Assembly: GCF_030445035.2 (NCBI RefSeq)
Contig: NC_080673.1
Coordinates: forward strand, 177,983,216 to 178,047,215
DNA: 64,000 bases
Direction of reading: 5' to 3'
Source of the DNA: Dasypus novemcinctus
Taxonomy: Eukaryota; Chordata; Mammalia; Cingulata; Dasypodidae
The notes below the pieces were generated by a model. That model saw only the letters and a list, made by a program, of their open reading frames with translations, was not told the DNA's origin and did no database searches. The number at the start of each line of letters is the position of its first letter. The stretch's first letter is position 1. The position numbers were made by a program, and so were the translations under genes. Below, one piece after another: positions 12,704 through 25,748 of the stretch.

Positions 12704-12944
12704 CTAGGAACTTGTAAATTGGAATTGAAGATGCAGTTATCTCGGAAAGTCTTGTGGAAAGTCTTACTGTCTGATTGCTTGGACCCCTACTTCCTGCATG
12801 TTAAACTAATACACTTTTTGAGAGAGATGTATGAATGAGCAATCAGCCTGGACTAAAAGGGACATGGAAAGGAGAGCTTGAAGAATAAACATCATTAAGA
12901 GGAAAACCATGGAACCTGAGATTTGTAATTAAGACACTGCCTTG

Positions 12945-13290
12945 GGTCAAGGGAGGAACCCCACCCATGTGTAAAGAGAGGGTGAGTTTGCCCTAGCATT
13001 TGAAGACGGTGGATGTTCCCACCTGATGTTCAGGGAGAGTTTTGTTGCCCCAGGGTACAGAGAGGGTGCAACACATTCCCCAAGGATTAGGGAGGTTAAG
13101 GTTATCACCCCATAAGTATGAGAGGGGTAGATCTGTCCCCCATGGATTAGGGAAGGCCAGATCTTCAACTCATTGCTCTGAAAGGATTAAGTCTATATGC
13201 CAAAAGCTAGGCACTTCACTTCACTGTGTTAGAGGGGTTAAGACTCTAATCCAAAGATTGGGTAAAATCTGGCAATCACCCCAGTCTTCT
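12945..13290 (+). repeat. Imperfect ~30-bp tandem repeat array
   Basis: About ten diverged units of roughly 28-33 bp, each with a purine-rich GGATTAGGGAGG-like half and ending in a CCCCA-like block. Clear units lie near 13077, 13109, 13140 and 13172. It lies inside the internal region of the ERV-L/MaLR-like provirus. Some MaLR internal regions carry comparable arrays, so it may be an ancestral part of the element. Confidence 0.6.
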
Positions 13291-13713
13291 TTGTGGGTGA
13301 GGTTTGGTGCTTGGTTGCCACCCAGATACTTGATGAGGGTGGAATCAAGAAAATGGCCTTTGGACAAGCCTGTGTAAAGGGCCCATGTGGTCCCAAGGAG
13401 AAGAAAGCATCATCCTAAGAATGACTCTCAGACTTTGACATCTAATGAAGTATGCCCTACAGATTTACTGAACTGTAGAGAATGCATGATTCACAATTCC
13501 CTCCCAATTTCTCCTTATGATAATGGAAATTTTTATCCTTTGTCCGTCCATTTTTGTATTGGAAGCAGAAAAATTGCTTTCAGAAGTCTATAGTCAGACC
13601 TGATTTTGCCCCAAGACAAACTGTACTTCTTCAAACTAACTGTGATATGATTCTGTATTTAGCATTGTACTGGTTTAAGGTGTTTTTGTTTGTTTGTTTG
13701 TAATGCCTTTTTG

Positions 13714-16700
13714 TTTTTTTTTTTAATTGATTTTGTAAAAATATTACATTAAAAAAAATATATGAGGAACCATTCAACCCCACCACCCCCACCCCACCAC
13801 TCCCCCCCCCCCCTCCCCAGCAACACTCATTCCCATCATCATGACACATCCATTGCATTTGGTAAGTACATCTCTGGGCACCTCTGCACCTCATGGTCAA
13901 TGGTCCACATCATGGCCCATACTCTCCCCCATTCCATCCAGTGGGCCCTGTGAGGATTTACAATGTCTGGTGATTGCCCCTGAAGCACCATCCAGGGCAG
14001 CTCTAAGTCCCAAAGACGCCTCCACATCTCGTCTCTTCCTGCCATTCCGCATACCCATTAGCCACCATGTCCACTTTTCCCACTCCAATGCCACCTTTTC
14101 TCTGTGGACATTGGATTGGTTGTGTCCATTGCACCTCTATGTCAAGAGGAGGCTCAGATTCCACATGGATACTGGATGCAATCCTTCCGCTTTCAGTTGT
14201 AGGCACTCTAGGCTCCATGGTGTGGTGGTTGTCCTTCTTCAACTCCATCTTAGCTGAGTGAGGTGAGTCCAATAAATCAGATTGTAGGTGCTGGAGTCTT
14301 TTGAGGCTCAGGGCCTGGCTATCACATTGTCAGTCCAGAGATTCAGATCCCCTAAATATATCTTAAACCCCAACACCAACTACAACTCCAGCACAGTAGC
14401 ATGAAAGTCTTATGAAGAGAGATCCCATCTGAGTCCAGATTCATCACGCAGAAACACCAGCTCCAAAGAAGGGCCATCTGACATGGCAGTGAACCCCATC
14501 TGCCATCACCATAGCACCCATGGGTCTCTTTAGCCCTCAAAGGAACCAATACCTGGAGGTTGTATCTACTTTATCTGTCTCTTAGACTCTGCTCAGTTGT
14601 GCATAAAGGCAATCCTTCTGACAGCCTCCAGACTCTTTTTTAGAGACTCGTAGCCATATAAACTCATTTCTCCTTTCCATTTCCCCCTTACATTAGGTCA
14701 AACAGCATTTTAAAGTCATGTTATTTTATGTAGACAGGGATATTCTGCTGATCCGCATTGAACCTTCCATTCCAGTCATTTTCCAGTTGCATCATCAGTT
14801 GGTAGTTGATAGTGATCCCTCGGTGCCAGGGAGGCTCATCCCCGGGTGTCATGTCCCACGCTGGGGGGAATACATTGCATTTACATGCTGAGTTTGGCTT
14901 CGAGACTGGCCACATTTGAGGAACATGAAGGCTGTCAGGAGGAAATTCCCAGGCACAATGCTACTCTAGGCCTTGTTCTTATTTTAGGCATATCAGCTCA
15001 CAAGCATAGTCATTAGCATCAGGGGCTCACTGTTGGACCCTCATTCCTTCCCGGTCCTTGCCACTGCACCTGGGAGACTGTCGCTGCTCCCCTAGGGACC
15101 ACGACAGAGCACCACCGGCCAGGAACCCAGTACACCCCCAGCTGTAGTTTTTAATTGTTGCCACTCTGAGTATATCCAAACATTACCATGCACCCTGGAC
15201 ATATGTCCTGTATAGCTCCCTGTCAGCCATATATCACCTGTCAATAGTATCCTATACTAGTATTCCTCCATTGCCATTGTTGAACCACTCTGTGATCCAG
15301 AACTTCCTGAAAATTGAAGCCCAATATAATGTCAGGATCCCTTACTAGCAAAATGGCATATAGCGATGGGTTTAAAGGTTAGATATAGAATACGTGTTGA
15401 CTTGGAAAAAATTCTACATCCTATCTTTTTCTTTTTTTTTTTTTCCCCTAATTATTGAACTTCTCTTAACAAGAGCCCTAGACCACAGCAATTCACATAT
15501 ATAATATACAGCACTCCCACACATCCACCACAAAACCTTTTCCCTTCCACAGCGATACTCTTATACCCTATTCACATCATATTTACTTAAAGTGATGTAC
15601 AGAGTCTGAGACAATAGCTCTCAAACAAGGTGACATCTGTGCTTACATTGTGGTGCTTACTTTAGGATACACAGTTTTCTAATTTTTTAGTTATCCTATG
15701 TTTTACATTATGGTTTACATTATCAGTCTGTCGTCTCCTATATGTTATGGTGTAATATTACATGTTTTATATCCATCCTTGTGTACTCTTGTGAAACTCC
15801 TCTCTTACCCCCCATTTACCTTGGTTCCACACATTTAACATCCATTTTCCCATCCACCTTGGTGCCCACAGTGACAGCCAACCTCCGTTTCCCGAGGAGC
15901 CACATCCAGAGATAGTGGGAATAGTGTTCAGGGCCTAACTTGCTCAACTGCCCTGGGAGCCACCCTTTCTCTCGAGAGATACAGTTCCCTCTATTTGATG
16001 GCATTAGTTCTCCCCAGGATGTGGGTCCACCCCCATTCTCACTACTTGGGTCTCTACCCAATGGTGCCACCCACTCTGGCAAAATGAGCATTCAGACATT
16101 CCCCAGGAGCCCGTCCCGCATCGGACCATCCCCTCCGAGCATTCTAAACAGGTAACCCTCTTAATTATATTTTGATACGATTTTCTCGGCATTTTACTCT
16201 CCACCAACCCCTGACACTCTCCTATGTTCGTATGCTACCCCTCCCTCCCCCCACTTTTGGGAAATATTACCCATCCGCCCATCCCCAGCCACCCTCAAAC
16301 CCGCAAAGCCCCTCCCAAAGGCAACCCTTGCCCCCATTTTATCTCTTCTTTGTGTTCATACTTACCACCAGCTCGTCATAAATTCCACCCCTGCAGACGT
16401 CGGCTCACATCCTTCCTCCACCCCCCGATTTCCTGTAAGCCTATCATTCAGTCTCTTGCTCTCTGAGGCAGCTTGCTTATTTCATATCATTGAGGTCATG
16501 TAGTATTTGTCCTTCAATGCCTGGGTTGCTTCACTCAACATAAGGTTCTTAAGATTCATCCATGTTATCACATGTGTTTGTAGTGTATTTGTTCTCACAG
16601 CCGAGTAGTATTCCATTGTGTGTATATACCACATTTTATTGATCCACTCATCTGTTGATGGGCATTTGGGTTGATTCCAACTTTTGGCGATAGTGAACAA

Positions 16701-16795
16701 TGCTGCTATGAACATTGGTGTACATATATTGGTTTGTGTCCTTGTTTTCAGTTCTGCTGGGTATATAGCCAGCAGTGGTATTGCTGGGTCATATG
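13714..16795 (-). mobile_element. 5'-truncated L1 with 15-bp target duplication
   Basis: Begins on the left with a T-run (the poly(A) tail of a minus-strand L1), runs through a very long 3'UTR (13740-16480) and ends in the antisense of the ORF2-proximal region at about 16795. TGTAATGCCTTTTTG is present at both 13699-13713 and 16796-16810, an exact 15-bp target duplication. Removing the element and one copy rejoins the host provirus. It is less decayed than most L1s here. The GC-rich, ORF-like frames inside are not conserved in the related copies at 19203 and 53964 and are not genes. Confidence 0.85.
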
Positions 16796-16827
16796 TGTAA
16801 TGCCTTTTTGGAATTCAGAGGGTGGAG

Positions 16828-17411
16828 TGTAGCAGTTTGATATTGTTTATGAATTCCAAAAGTAGATATTGGATTGTGTTTCTAAAATGGTCTGTCCCTC
16901 TGGGCACATTAGATTATACTGGATGCAAAGGTTTCACATTTTAAATAATGATTAAGGCTTTGATTAGGCCATGTTAATAGGATGTTGCATTCCCACCCCT
17001 TTTGTGGGCATGGACTCACAGAAAAAGACATGGAAAAGGATAGAGTTGGGAGTTTTGGGCTAAAGCCCAGGAATAAACACATAGAGAGATGCAGAATGGC
17101 TGAACCAAGACAGAACTGAGCCCTGGGGATAGAGACAGCCATTCACCTGATAGTCTACAGCAGGCCTTGTGGAGAGAGCAGAGCAACTAAGCCCAGACAG
17201 AAATGAGCCTTGGGAAGAGAGAAACCCAGTGTGCCTGAACTCTTGTAGATATTGGCAGCTATCTTGGTCAACATGTGACAATAGACTTTGATGCGGGAGG
17301 TAACTTGTGCTTTATAGCCTAGCATCTGTAATCTTCCACCCCAAATAAATATCCTTTATAAAAACCAACTGTTTTCTGGTATTTTGCATTAGCACCCCTT
17401 TGACTAATACA
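16828..17411 (+). mobile_element. 3' LTR of the ERV-L/MaLR-like provirus
   Basis: A 584-bp LTR that starts TGTAGCAGTTTGATATTG after a purine-rich tract and ends GACTAATACA. AATAAA at 17344-17349 gives the poly(A) signal, about 62 bp before the 3' end. The truncated partner is at 11950-12202, and a solo copy lies on the minus strand at 40154-40714 with the same ends. The sequence after 17411 is unrelated. Confidence 0.8.
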
Positions 17412-19202
17412 GTTACCTAACCCACTCCTGTCTCAAGCCTTTTTCCATGACTCTTTTCAATGAGTTTCACTTTCTTCTGAGCATAAAATGTGATTTCTTT
17501 CCTATTCAGAAAGGTTTATTCTACTTAACAGTAACACTAGAATATTTTTGACAAGCAATATGAACCTCATCACTTGTCAAATGATATTTTCTTGATAAAA
17601 TCTTCCTTATATCCCCAGTTTAGGTTATCCAGTTTTCCTACCCCCAACCACCATTATTTACATAAACTGCACTTTAATTCATGAAGTTTATAACTTAGTG
17701 TAGAAGTTACTTAACAGACAAATCATTGAAATAAATACAACATTAAATATAAGTACAGTGGAAGAGACCCAGTTATCTAGGTGCAAGCAAAAATAAAATT
17801 CCCTAAGTTTAGGGGAATAACCTCAAAATGAAAAAGCTGTATCCTTACTTGCAAGAGCAGATGTGGAAGTGGCTGACCTGAGCTGCTTGCAGACACTCCT
17901 ATGTATATGTTGTTAGTGAGTGACAAAAAAGTGAATATTACTCACTATTTCCTGCCATCTTATTTTTTGATGTTGTATGTTTGCCTGATACTTCCTCTTC
18001 TGTTCTTTAGCAAATCTGTTTTTTTATCTGAGTCAGAGGAGAATATAAGTATTTTTATTGTGACGTTACTTCCCTGGCCTTTCTTTGATCCTTCCCACCA
18101 GAAAGTAGGTCCAGAAAAACATGAATCCTCTAATTATATAATAAAATTGTAAGTAGTAGAGCATCCATACAAAAAAAATCTAGAAAAATATTTATTAATA
18201 GTTAATATGATTAACTTGCATCAAAAATATTGCTATAGAGCAAATAAAAATTGTCACCAAATTTTTCACTATAAATAAGGAAAAACAATAAATTTTTCTC
18301 TGTGACAAAGGCAATAATTAGAAATGCAATGCTTACAATCAAATAGGTAAAAATACATCAATGAAACTTAATAGGCATATTTCAGGAAAGAAGTGGAAGA
18401 AAAAACAAATTCAAAATCATCATGGAAAGGAAGAGCAAACATACAAAGAAGCAAACAAAGAATAGGCAAAGCAATAACTAAAAGAGGATAGCAATGAGAA
18501 ATAGCAAACTACAGGAATAACAATTAAAAAATAGAGTTTTAAGAAGGATTAGAAAAACAATGATCAATGTAGATAATAAAGAGTTCAAATTAAACCTACA
18601 TCTAATCCCCGAACAGCACACTAATAATAGATAATGAGAATGAGAAAATTCTTTAAAGAAGCAATTGAGACAACATTCCTTAAATAAAAGAAGACGTGTC
18701 TACAAGTATAGCATAATGTATAAAAGCACAAGTTTTTATGTCCTATTTCCTGAGTCCAAATCTTGACTTCAATACTTATTTGCTTATTTAAATTTTATCC
18801 TGAATTTAGTCTTTTGAAAGAAATTGGAAATATTTTTATATAGTTCATATAATGAGAGGTTAAATGAATGAAATAATTTCATATATATATAGTGCTTAAG
18901 CAATACCTGCCCAAAGTAAGATCTCAATATATATTCATCTTGTTTCAACTCAGATTATTATGACCATGATTAGTTTTTCTCCCTTTGCCAGATATACATT
19001 TTAGCATCCTTTAATTTTCAAACTGGTGGGTCCCAAATATGGAGTTGCATTTGTAAACCTTTGTTGGAAGGATTATAAAATGATCTTCAGTTCTTCACTG
19101 CTCCTTTAAAATGTGACTTTGCAACTCTTTTATCAAGGGGGTAACATTTATTTTGCCACTCCTCCATCTAAGCTAACAAGGTGAATTGCTTTTTAAAAAA
19201 AT
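17412..19202. other. AT-rich sequence, no feature recognised
   Basis: No gene, RNA or repeat boundary that I can defend. The 83-codon plus-strand frame at 17901-18152 has no recognisable motif and sits in low-complexity sequence; I treat it as chance. Confidence 0.5.
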
Positions 19203-20934
19203 TAATTTCATTTAAATTTATTTTTAAAGAAGCTTTAAATTACATAAATGTTACACTGAAAATATGGGGGATTCCCATGTACCTCATCCCTACCCCCACA
19301 CACTTTTCCTCAAAATAACATCTTTCATTAACACAGTGCATTTGTTACAAGTGACGAACACATATTAAAGCATTGCTACTAACTATGGTCTATATTTTAA
19401 ATTATGTTTAACACTTTGCACCTCACAATTTTATAGGTTTTGACAAAATGTAAAATGGAATGAACTATATCTGTCACTGCAATGTCATGTAGAACAATTC
19501 CAATTGCCCCCAAATCCACTATGCTATACCAATTCTTCCCTCTTCCTCCCCTCAGAACCTCTGGTGACCACTGCCTACATATCAAAGATATAAGTTCTTC
19601 CATTGCAAGAATAATAATAAGTCTACTTTAGTCCATAGTTGCATTCACCCCTTACATTTGTTCATTCCTCCATCTTGAGGATTTGGGGATAGTGATGCCC
19701 AGTGTACTTCTGATTGAGAATGCCCTTAGATCCCGTGGGTTAGATGGGTAGATCTGTCTTGTTAGCAGTTGTTGTAGATACAATCTGTTTTGTTTTTTTG
19801 GGGGGGATGGGCATTGTCATCATCTCCTTTTGTAGGTTGTCTTAGGTAAGTCCAATAACCTGGAGAGGAGGTGTTGGTTGCAACTCTGCTGAGATTCATG
19901 GCTCAACTGGCATATGAACAACTGAAATATTTAAGTCTCTAGGACACATATTTAAAAGCCATAGTGCTAATTATAAGTTCACATAAAAGGGACATAAGAA
20001 CCATATATAGGGAAACTATAAATGGGCTAACTTGAACATATTGAGGGGATAAGTCATCTTATATTCCAAAGTAGGGCCCAATATCTGGGGTTATCTGACA
20101 TGCCTATAGTTTCCAAATGTCTCTAGAGCCCTTAGGATCCCCCTTTCTTGTGTAACTCTTTACTGTGGCAATCAGTGAGATCTCCCTAAGATGTGCATAA
20201 ACATGACATCTTGATTGACTTCCCAACTTACTTTAATATCTCTTAGCCATAAAATTCATTTTCAAAAATATTTCTTCCTTTGGTCTAGGTCTTTTTCCAA
20301 ATTCATCATTATTGGTACTTGTTATTAATCCCTCAGTGTAAGGAGGCTCATCCCTGGAGTCATTTCCCATACAAGGGGGAAAAGCAGTGAATTTATAGGC
20401 TGAATTTGGCTTAGAGAGAGGCCACACTGGAGTAACAAGGAGATTTTTGGGAGATAACCTTTAGGCAATATATAATACTGGGCTGTTTCAATTTTGCAAA
20501 AATAAGGTTATATCATTATCAAGGGCTTGGCATTTTGGTGTGTCCTTATTTGTTAGGGCTGCCCATGTACTATAGGGATTCTTGTCTTTCTATTAGAAAG
20601 TATAGTTGGACTTCCCAGGATGGGAAATCAATATTCTTTTGTTTATTGTGTGGATCTCTACCTGCTGAGACAACACCCCTTGAATACTTGAACACATTCG
20701 TTTTTCATAGACACATGTCCCAGGTGCACCCCTCCCAAATGACACCACACACCAGCAATCATCCTCTGCCACAGTTGCAACTCCTCTGAAATCTCAAAGC
20801 TCCCCAAAAATACACATAAAAAATAATGTAAAAAAAGTAAAAAATAAAATAATTTTTTTGTATTGTGTCTTTCATCCTTGTAAGATCTATTTATCTTTTA
20901 TGTACAGTGACAATTTCTTCTTTATATCCTCCAG
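19203..20934 (-). mobile_element. Old L1 3'UTR fragment
   Basis: Matches, with much divergence, the long 3'UTR seen at 13714-15400 and 53964-55700: compare GAGGCTCATCCCTGGAGTCA at about 20343 with the GAGGCTCATCCCCGGGTGTC block at 14830. It ends where another minus-strand L1 3' end begins (about 20935). Non-coding. Confidence 0.65.
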
Positions 20935-23872
20935 TTTTTTTACTTTATTACTTTATTTTCAAAGAAGGTTTAGGTTAAAGAAAACTCACATAGAGAATAT
21001 AAGGATTCCCATTAAACCACTCCTCCACCTCTCACATTAATAACATCTTATATGATTATGGTACATTTGTGACATTTGAACAAATACTGAAGATTTGCCA
21101 CCAACCATGGTCAATGGTTTACATTATGGTTCATCTTCTGTACCATACATGGTTACAGTTTCTAACAAAATGCATAATGACCTGTATCCATCATTGCAAG
21201 ATCATTAAGAAAAATTTCAGCGCCCAAATTTGCCCCATGCTCCATCCATTCTTCCCTTCCTGTCCCCTCAGAATCCATGGTATCCACTAGGTTGCAATTT
21301 TTGAAGAATAAGATTCATATGTACATGCATTCATATTGATGACTTGACATAGTGGTCTGTCTTATTTTATTAGGCACTGCTTAGGTTTTTGAGAGGCTCT
21401 TGCACCTCTATATTAGAATATAGAAGGATTTCCAGGGTTGAAGTTTAATATTTTCTTGTTTACTGGGTGAGTCTCTATCCACTGAGATAACATACTACAA
21501 CACAATGCACACTTTCATATTCCATAAAAGCATGCCCCAGGTGTGTCCTTTCCCCACCTGCACCAATAACCCTCCCCTGGAATATTTGCTGAAAGAATCT
21601 TCCCACAATTGTAGCTTTAAACACAAACCTACAAATACCCAGACTTTACATGTTCTTTAGTCCAGCCTTCCCCCAAGTTCCTTGGAAGTCTGAACCAATC
21701 TCCTCATCCTGCTTACACTCATGTTATGGAACTATTGACCCCACTGACATACCAGCACCAATATCACCCCATCCACTGCCAAAGCACTCCCCTTCCACCT
21801 TTTCATATGTTTTGCCCATATTGAACATCACCTCACCACACTCTACTCCCTTTCTGTCTCCGGATAACCTATCTTCCCAGCTCTAGTTCTGTCAGTCTAC
21901 TCAATTTCCTTAAGTCCTATCAGTGAGGTTATGTAATATTTGATCTTTAGTGACTGGCTTACTTCACTCAATACAAGGTTTTCAAGATTCATCTATGTTT
22001 TCTGTTGTATCAATACTTCATTCCTTACAGCTGAGTAATATTCCATTGTATGTATATACACAATTTTCTTACCTGTTTATCTGTTAATAGATACTTTGGC
22101 TGTTTCCAACTTTTGGCAACAGTGAATAAAGACCTCATGCACATTGGTGTGCATATATCTGTTCTTGTCTCTGCTTTCAGTTCTTCCAAGTATATCCCCA
22201 GCAATAGAATTGTTGGATCATATGGCAATTCTATAGTTAGGTTCTTGAGGAACTGCCAAACCATCCTCCACTATGGCTGCACCATTCTACATTCCCATCA
22301 GCAGTGGGTAAGTGTTCACTTTTTTCTACATCCCCTCCAACACTTGTAGTTCTCTGTTTCTTTTAGTAGCCACCAGTATAATAGTTGGAGTTTTGATTTT
22401 TCATTTCCCAAATAGCTAGTGATGTCGAGCATCTTTTCATGTGTTTTCTAGCCATTTGTATTTCTTCTTTGGAAAAGTGCATATTCAAAACTCTTGCCAA
22501 TTTTTAATGGATTGCTTTTCTCTTTATTTTGAAGATGTAAGATTGTTTATATATGCTGGGTATTAGGCCCTTATTAGATAATTAGTTACCAACATTTTCT
22601 CCCATTGAATAGATTGCCTTTTCACTTTCTTGACAAAATGCTTTGAAGCTCAAATTTTTTTAATTTTGAGGAGGTCCCATTTATCTATTCTTACTTTCAT
22701 TGTCATGCAGTGGAGGTAAAGTTTTTGAAACCATTTCCTATTTCAAGATCTTGTCGATGCCTCCCTAAATTATTTTCTAGGAGCTTTCTTGTCTTGGTTC
22801 TTATATTTAGATCTTTGATCCATCTTGACTTAATTTTAGTATGAGCTGTGAAATGGTGATCCTCTCGCATTCTTTTGGATATGGATATCAAGTTCTCCCA
22901 GCACCATTTGTTGAAGATGTCATTCTGTCCCAGTTGACTGGGCTTGGTGGGCTTGTCAAATAACAATAAACTGTTTATGTGAGGATATATTTCAGAGCTT
23001 TCAATTCGGTTCTATTTGTCAATATAGCTATCCTTTTGTGAATACCCTGCAGTTTTAACCTCTGTAATTGTGTAGTATACTTCAAAGTTAGGTGGCAAGA
23101 GTCCACCAGTTTTGTTTATCCTTTTCAATATGATTTTGGCTGTTAGGGGCCCCTTGTTATTCCAAATAAATTTCATAGTTAACTTTTCCAATTCAGTAAA
23201 AACATGTGCTGTAATTTTTTATTGGGATTGCATTAAATCTGTAAATCAATTTGGGTAGGACAGATATCTTAATGATGTTTAGTCTTCCAGTCCATGAATA
23301 TGGAACATTCTTCAATTTATTTAGGCCATTTTGGCTTTTCTTTAACAATGTTGTATAGTTTTCTGTGAACAAATCCTTTACATCTTTAGTTAATTTTATT
23401 CACATGTAATTGATTATTTTAGTGCTATGTTAAATGGAATTTTTTTCTTGATTTTATCTTCAGATTGCTCATTCATGTACAGAAATTTTACCAATTTTTG
23501 CATGTTGATCTCATATCCTGCCACTCTGTTGAACTTGTTTATCAGCTCTAGGAGCTTTGTGTAGATTTTTCAGGGCTTTCTATGTATAAGATCATGTCAT
23601 CTGCAAATACTGAGACTTTTATTTCTTCTCTTCTAATTTGGATGACTTTTATTTCTTTTTCTTGTCTAGGTGCTCAAGCAAGTACTTCTAACACAATCCT
23701 AAATAAGAGTGGTGACAGTGGGCATCTTTTCCTTGTTCCAGATTTTAGAGGGAAAGCCTTTATAATTTCACTATTGTGAACCACTACTGTGGTTTTTTTC
23801 ATATATGCCTTTTATCATGTTGAGGAATTTTCCCTCTATTTCTATCTTTGAAAGTGTTTTTATCAAGAAAAG
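20935..23872 (-). mobile_element. L1, 3' portion (minus orientation) of an inverted L1
   Basis: From left to right the plus strand reads 3'UTR (20935-22500), ORF2 C-terminal region (22500-23150) and the middle of ORF2 up to about 23872, so the element points left. At 23872 the text switches abruptly to plus-oriented L1 sequence, giving a head-to-head arrangement. Boundaries at the left are approximate. Confidence 0.7.
22703..22966 (-). pseudogene. L1 ORF2 C-terminal fragment
   Basis: An 87-residue open stretch with segments typical of the region downstream of the L1 reverse transcriptase: NDIFNKWCWENLISISKRM and the KIKSRWIKDLNIRTKTRKLL segment. ORF2 protein is the endonuclease and reverse transcriptase of L1. 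The frame is broken at both ends. It belongs to the minus-oriented L1 portion at 20935-23872. Confidence 0.7.
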
Positions 23873-25740
23873 AGATCCTTCACATACAAGAGATGTTCGA
23901 TAAAATTGAACTGATTTCTCATCTGAAACCATGGAGGCAAGAAGACAGTGGTATGATATAATTATTATGCTAAAAGAAAAAACTGCCAGCCATGAATTCT
24001 GTGTCCAGCAAAGCTGGCATGCAAAAATGAGGGTGAGTTTGGAATATTCACAGATAAACAGAAAATAAGAGAGTTTATCAACTTGAAACTAGCCCCTCAG
24101 GAAATACTAAAGGGAATTCTGCAGGTTGAAAGGAAAAAAAACAGGAGAGAGAAGGTTGGAGGAAAGTGTATAAAAGAAAATTCTTAGTAGTAATAACTAA
24201 AAAAATAAAAAGAGAACTAAAAACAAAATATGACATATATAAACTTAAAGAAACAATGACCAATTTAAGTACTACCTTGGCAGTAATAACATTGAATGTA
24301 AGGGATTAAACTTTCCAATCAAAAGACACAGAATGGCAGAATGGATAAGGATATATGAGCCATCTATATGATGTCTACAAGAAACTCACCTTAGACCCAT
24401 GGATGCAAGGATTGCAAGTGAATGGTTGCAAAGAGATTTTACATGTACTAATATTGGACAAAATAGACTTTAAATGCAAAACTATTGTAATAGACAAAGA
24501 AGGACAGTATATATTAGTAAAAGGGGTAACCTATCAAGCAGAAAGAACAATCATAAACATTTAAACACTAGCCAGGATGCCCCAAAATGCATGAAGCAAA
24601 CACTGGAAAAACTAATACACTGTTATCACCATTAGACTGAACATATCATCAGAGGGTCAATAAAGAAATAGATACCTAGAATGATATGTTAGATAATCTA
24701 GACATAATAGACATATACAAAACATTATACCTAAATACAGCAGGATATACATTCTTCTCAAGTGCACGTGGATCATTCTTCAAGGCAGGCCACATGCTAG
24801 GTCACAGAACAACTCTCAGCAAATTCAGAAAGATTAAACTATACAAAATAATTTCTCTAACCACAATGGAATGAAGCTGAAAATTAAGGGGCAGAGAGCC
24901 AGAATAGGCACAAAAATATGAATGTTAAACAGCACAGTCTTAGACAATCAGTGGGTCATGGAGGAAATTGCAAAAGAAATCAGCTACTACCTTGAAAAGA
25001 ATGAAAATGAGAACACATCCTTTCAAAACCTATGGGATGCAGCAAAAGTAGTGTTGAAAGGGAATTTTTGGCCATGAATGCCTATATTAAAAAAAGATTT
25101 AAAATCAAAGTCCTCACTACACACCTGGAGGAACTATAAAATTTAACAAACTAATTTCAAAGCAAGCACAAAGAAGGAAATAATAAAGATTAGAGAAGAA
25201 CTAAATGAAATTGAGAATAAAATTGCTAGAAAAAATTAACAAAACCAAGAGTTGGTTCTTTGAGAAAACACATAAAATTGAAAAACCTTTAACTAGACTA
25301 ACAATGAAAAAAGAGAGAAGATACAAATACATGAAATAAAAAGCAAGTGAGAGGATGTCATCACTGATTCCACAGAGATAAAGTATATTGTAAGAGGATA
25401 CTTTGAAAAATCATATGCCAACAGGATGGATAACTTGGTTGAAATGGACAATTTCTAAAAACACACAAGCAGCCTACACAGATGAAAGAAGAAACTCATG
25501 AACTCAATAGACCAATCACAAGTAACAAGATTGAATTAGTCATCAAAAACATCTCAACTAAGAAAAGCCCAAAAACAAATGGTTTTACACATGAATTCCA
25601 CCAATTATTTCAGAAAGAACTAATACCAATCATGCTTAAACTCTTCCAAAAAAATAAAAGTGGAGGGAACATGGTCAAACTCAGTTTTGTGAATTCGCTT
25701 TTGCCAATAAAATGTGTCATAAGTGAGTGTGCTGGTTCTG
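23873..25740 (+). mobile_element. L1, 5' portion inverted (plus orientation)
   Basis: Starts with text from the ORF1 end and inter-ORF region (ATGGAGGCAAGAAGACAGTG near 23930), continues through the endonuclease region (24250-25000) and reaches the start of the reverse transcriptase domain by 25740. It lies head-to-head with the minus-oriented 3' portion to its left. The two halves cover complementary parts of one L1, with a gap of a few hundred bp of ORF2, which is what twin priming produces. After 25748 the L1 match stops. Confidence 0.7.
24355..24564 (+). pseudogene. L1 ORF2 endonuclease-region fragment
   Basis: A 69-residue stretch resembling the C-terminal side of the L1 endonuclease domain (KLTLDPWMQGLQVNGCKEIL and DKIDFKCKTIVIDKEGQYIL segments). 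It is frameshifted relative to neighbouring L1 text and ends in a stop. It is non-functional and part of the inverted L1 5' portion. Confidence 0.6.
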
Positions 25741-25748
25741 AGCTCTAA
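25482..25748 (+). pseudogene. L1 ORF2 reverse-transcriptase N-terminal fragment
   Basis: An 88-residue stretch with a KSPKTNGFTHEFHQLFQKEL segment and a LKLFQKNKSGGNMVKLSF segment, matching the fingers region at the start of the L1 reverse transcriptase. A related fragment on the minus strand is at 52661-52909. L1 similarity ends here, marking the outer end of the inverted segment. Confidence 0.7.

Larger units (their letters stand above)
12203..13698 (+). mobile_element. Internal region of the ERV-L/MaLR-like provirus
   Basis: Starts with the tRNA-Leu-like primer binding site, then a gag-like open frame (12245-12703), a tandem repeat block (12945-13290) and non-coding sequence. It is cut at 13699-13713 by an L1 insertion and resumes at 16811-16827, where a purine-rich GAGGGTGGAG sits directly before the 3' LTR, as a polypurine tract should. 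No pol domain is visible, which is normal for MaLR-type non-autonomous elements. Confidence 0.65.

Noticed and set aside
12945-13290. Regular ~30-bp repeats considered as a CRISPR array
   Set aside because: Units are contiguous, with no unique spacers, and the context is a mammalian retroelement.
13839-14549. Several 64-138-codon frames on both strands
   Set aside because: They lie in the L1 3'UTR and are not kept in the matching copy at 53964-56257.
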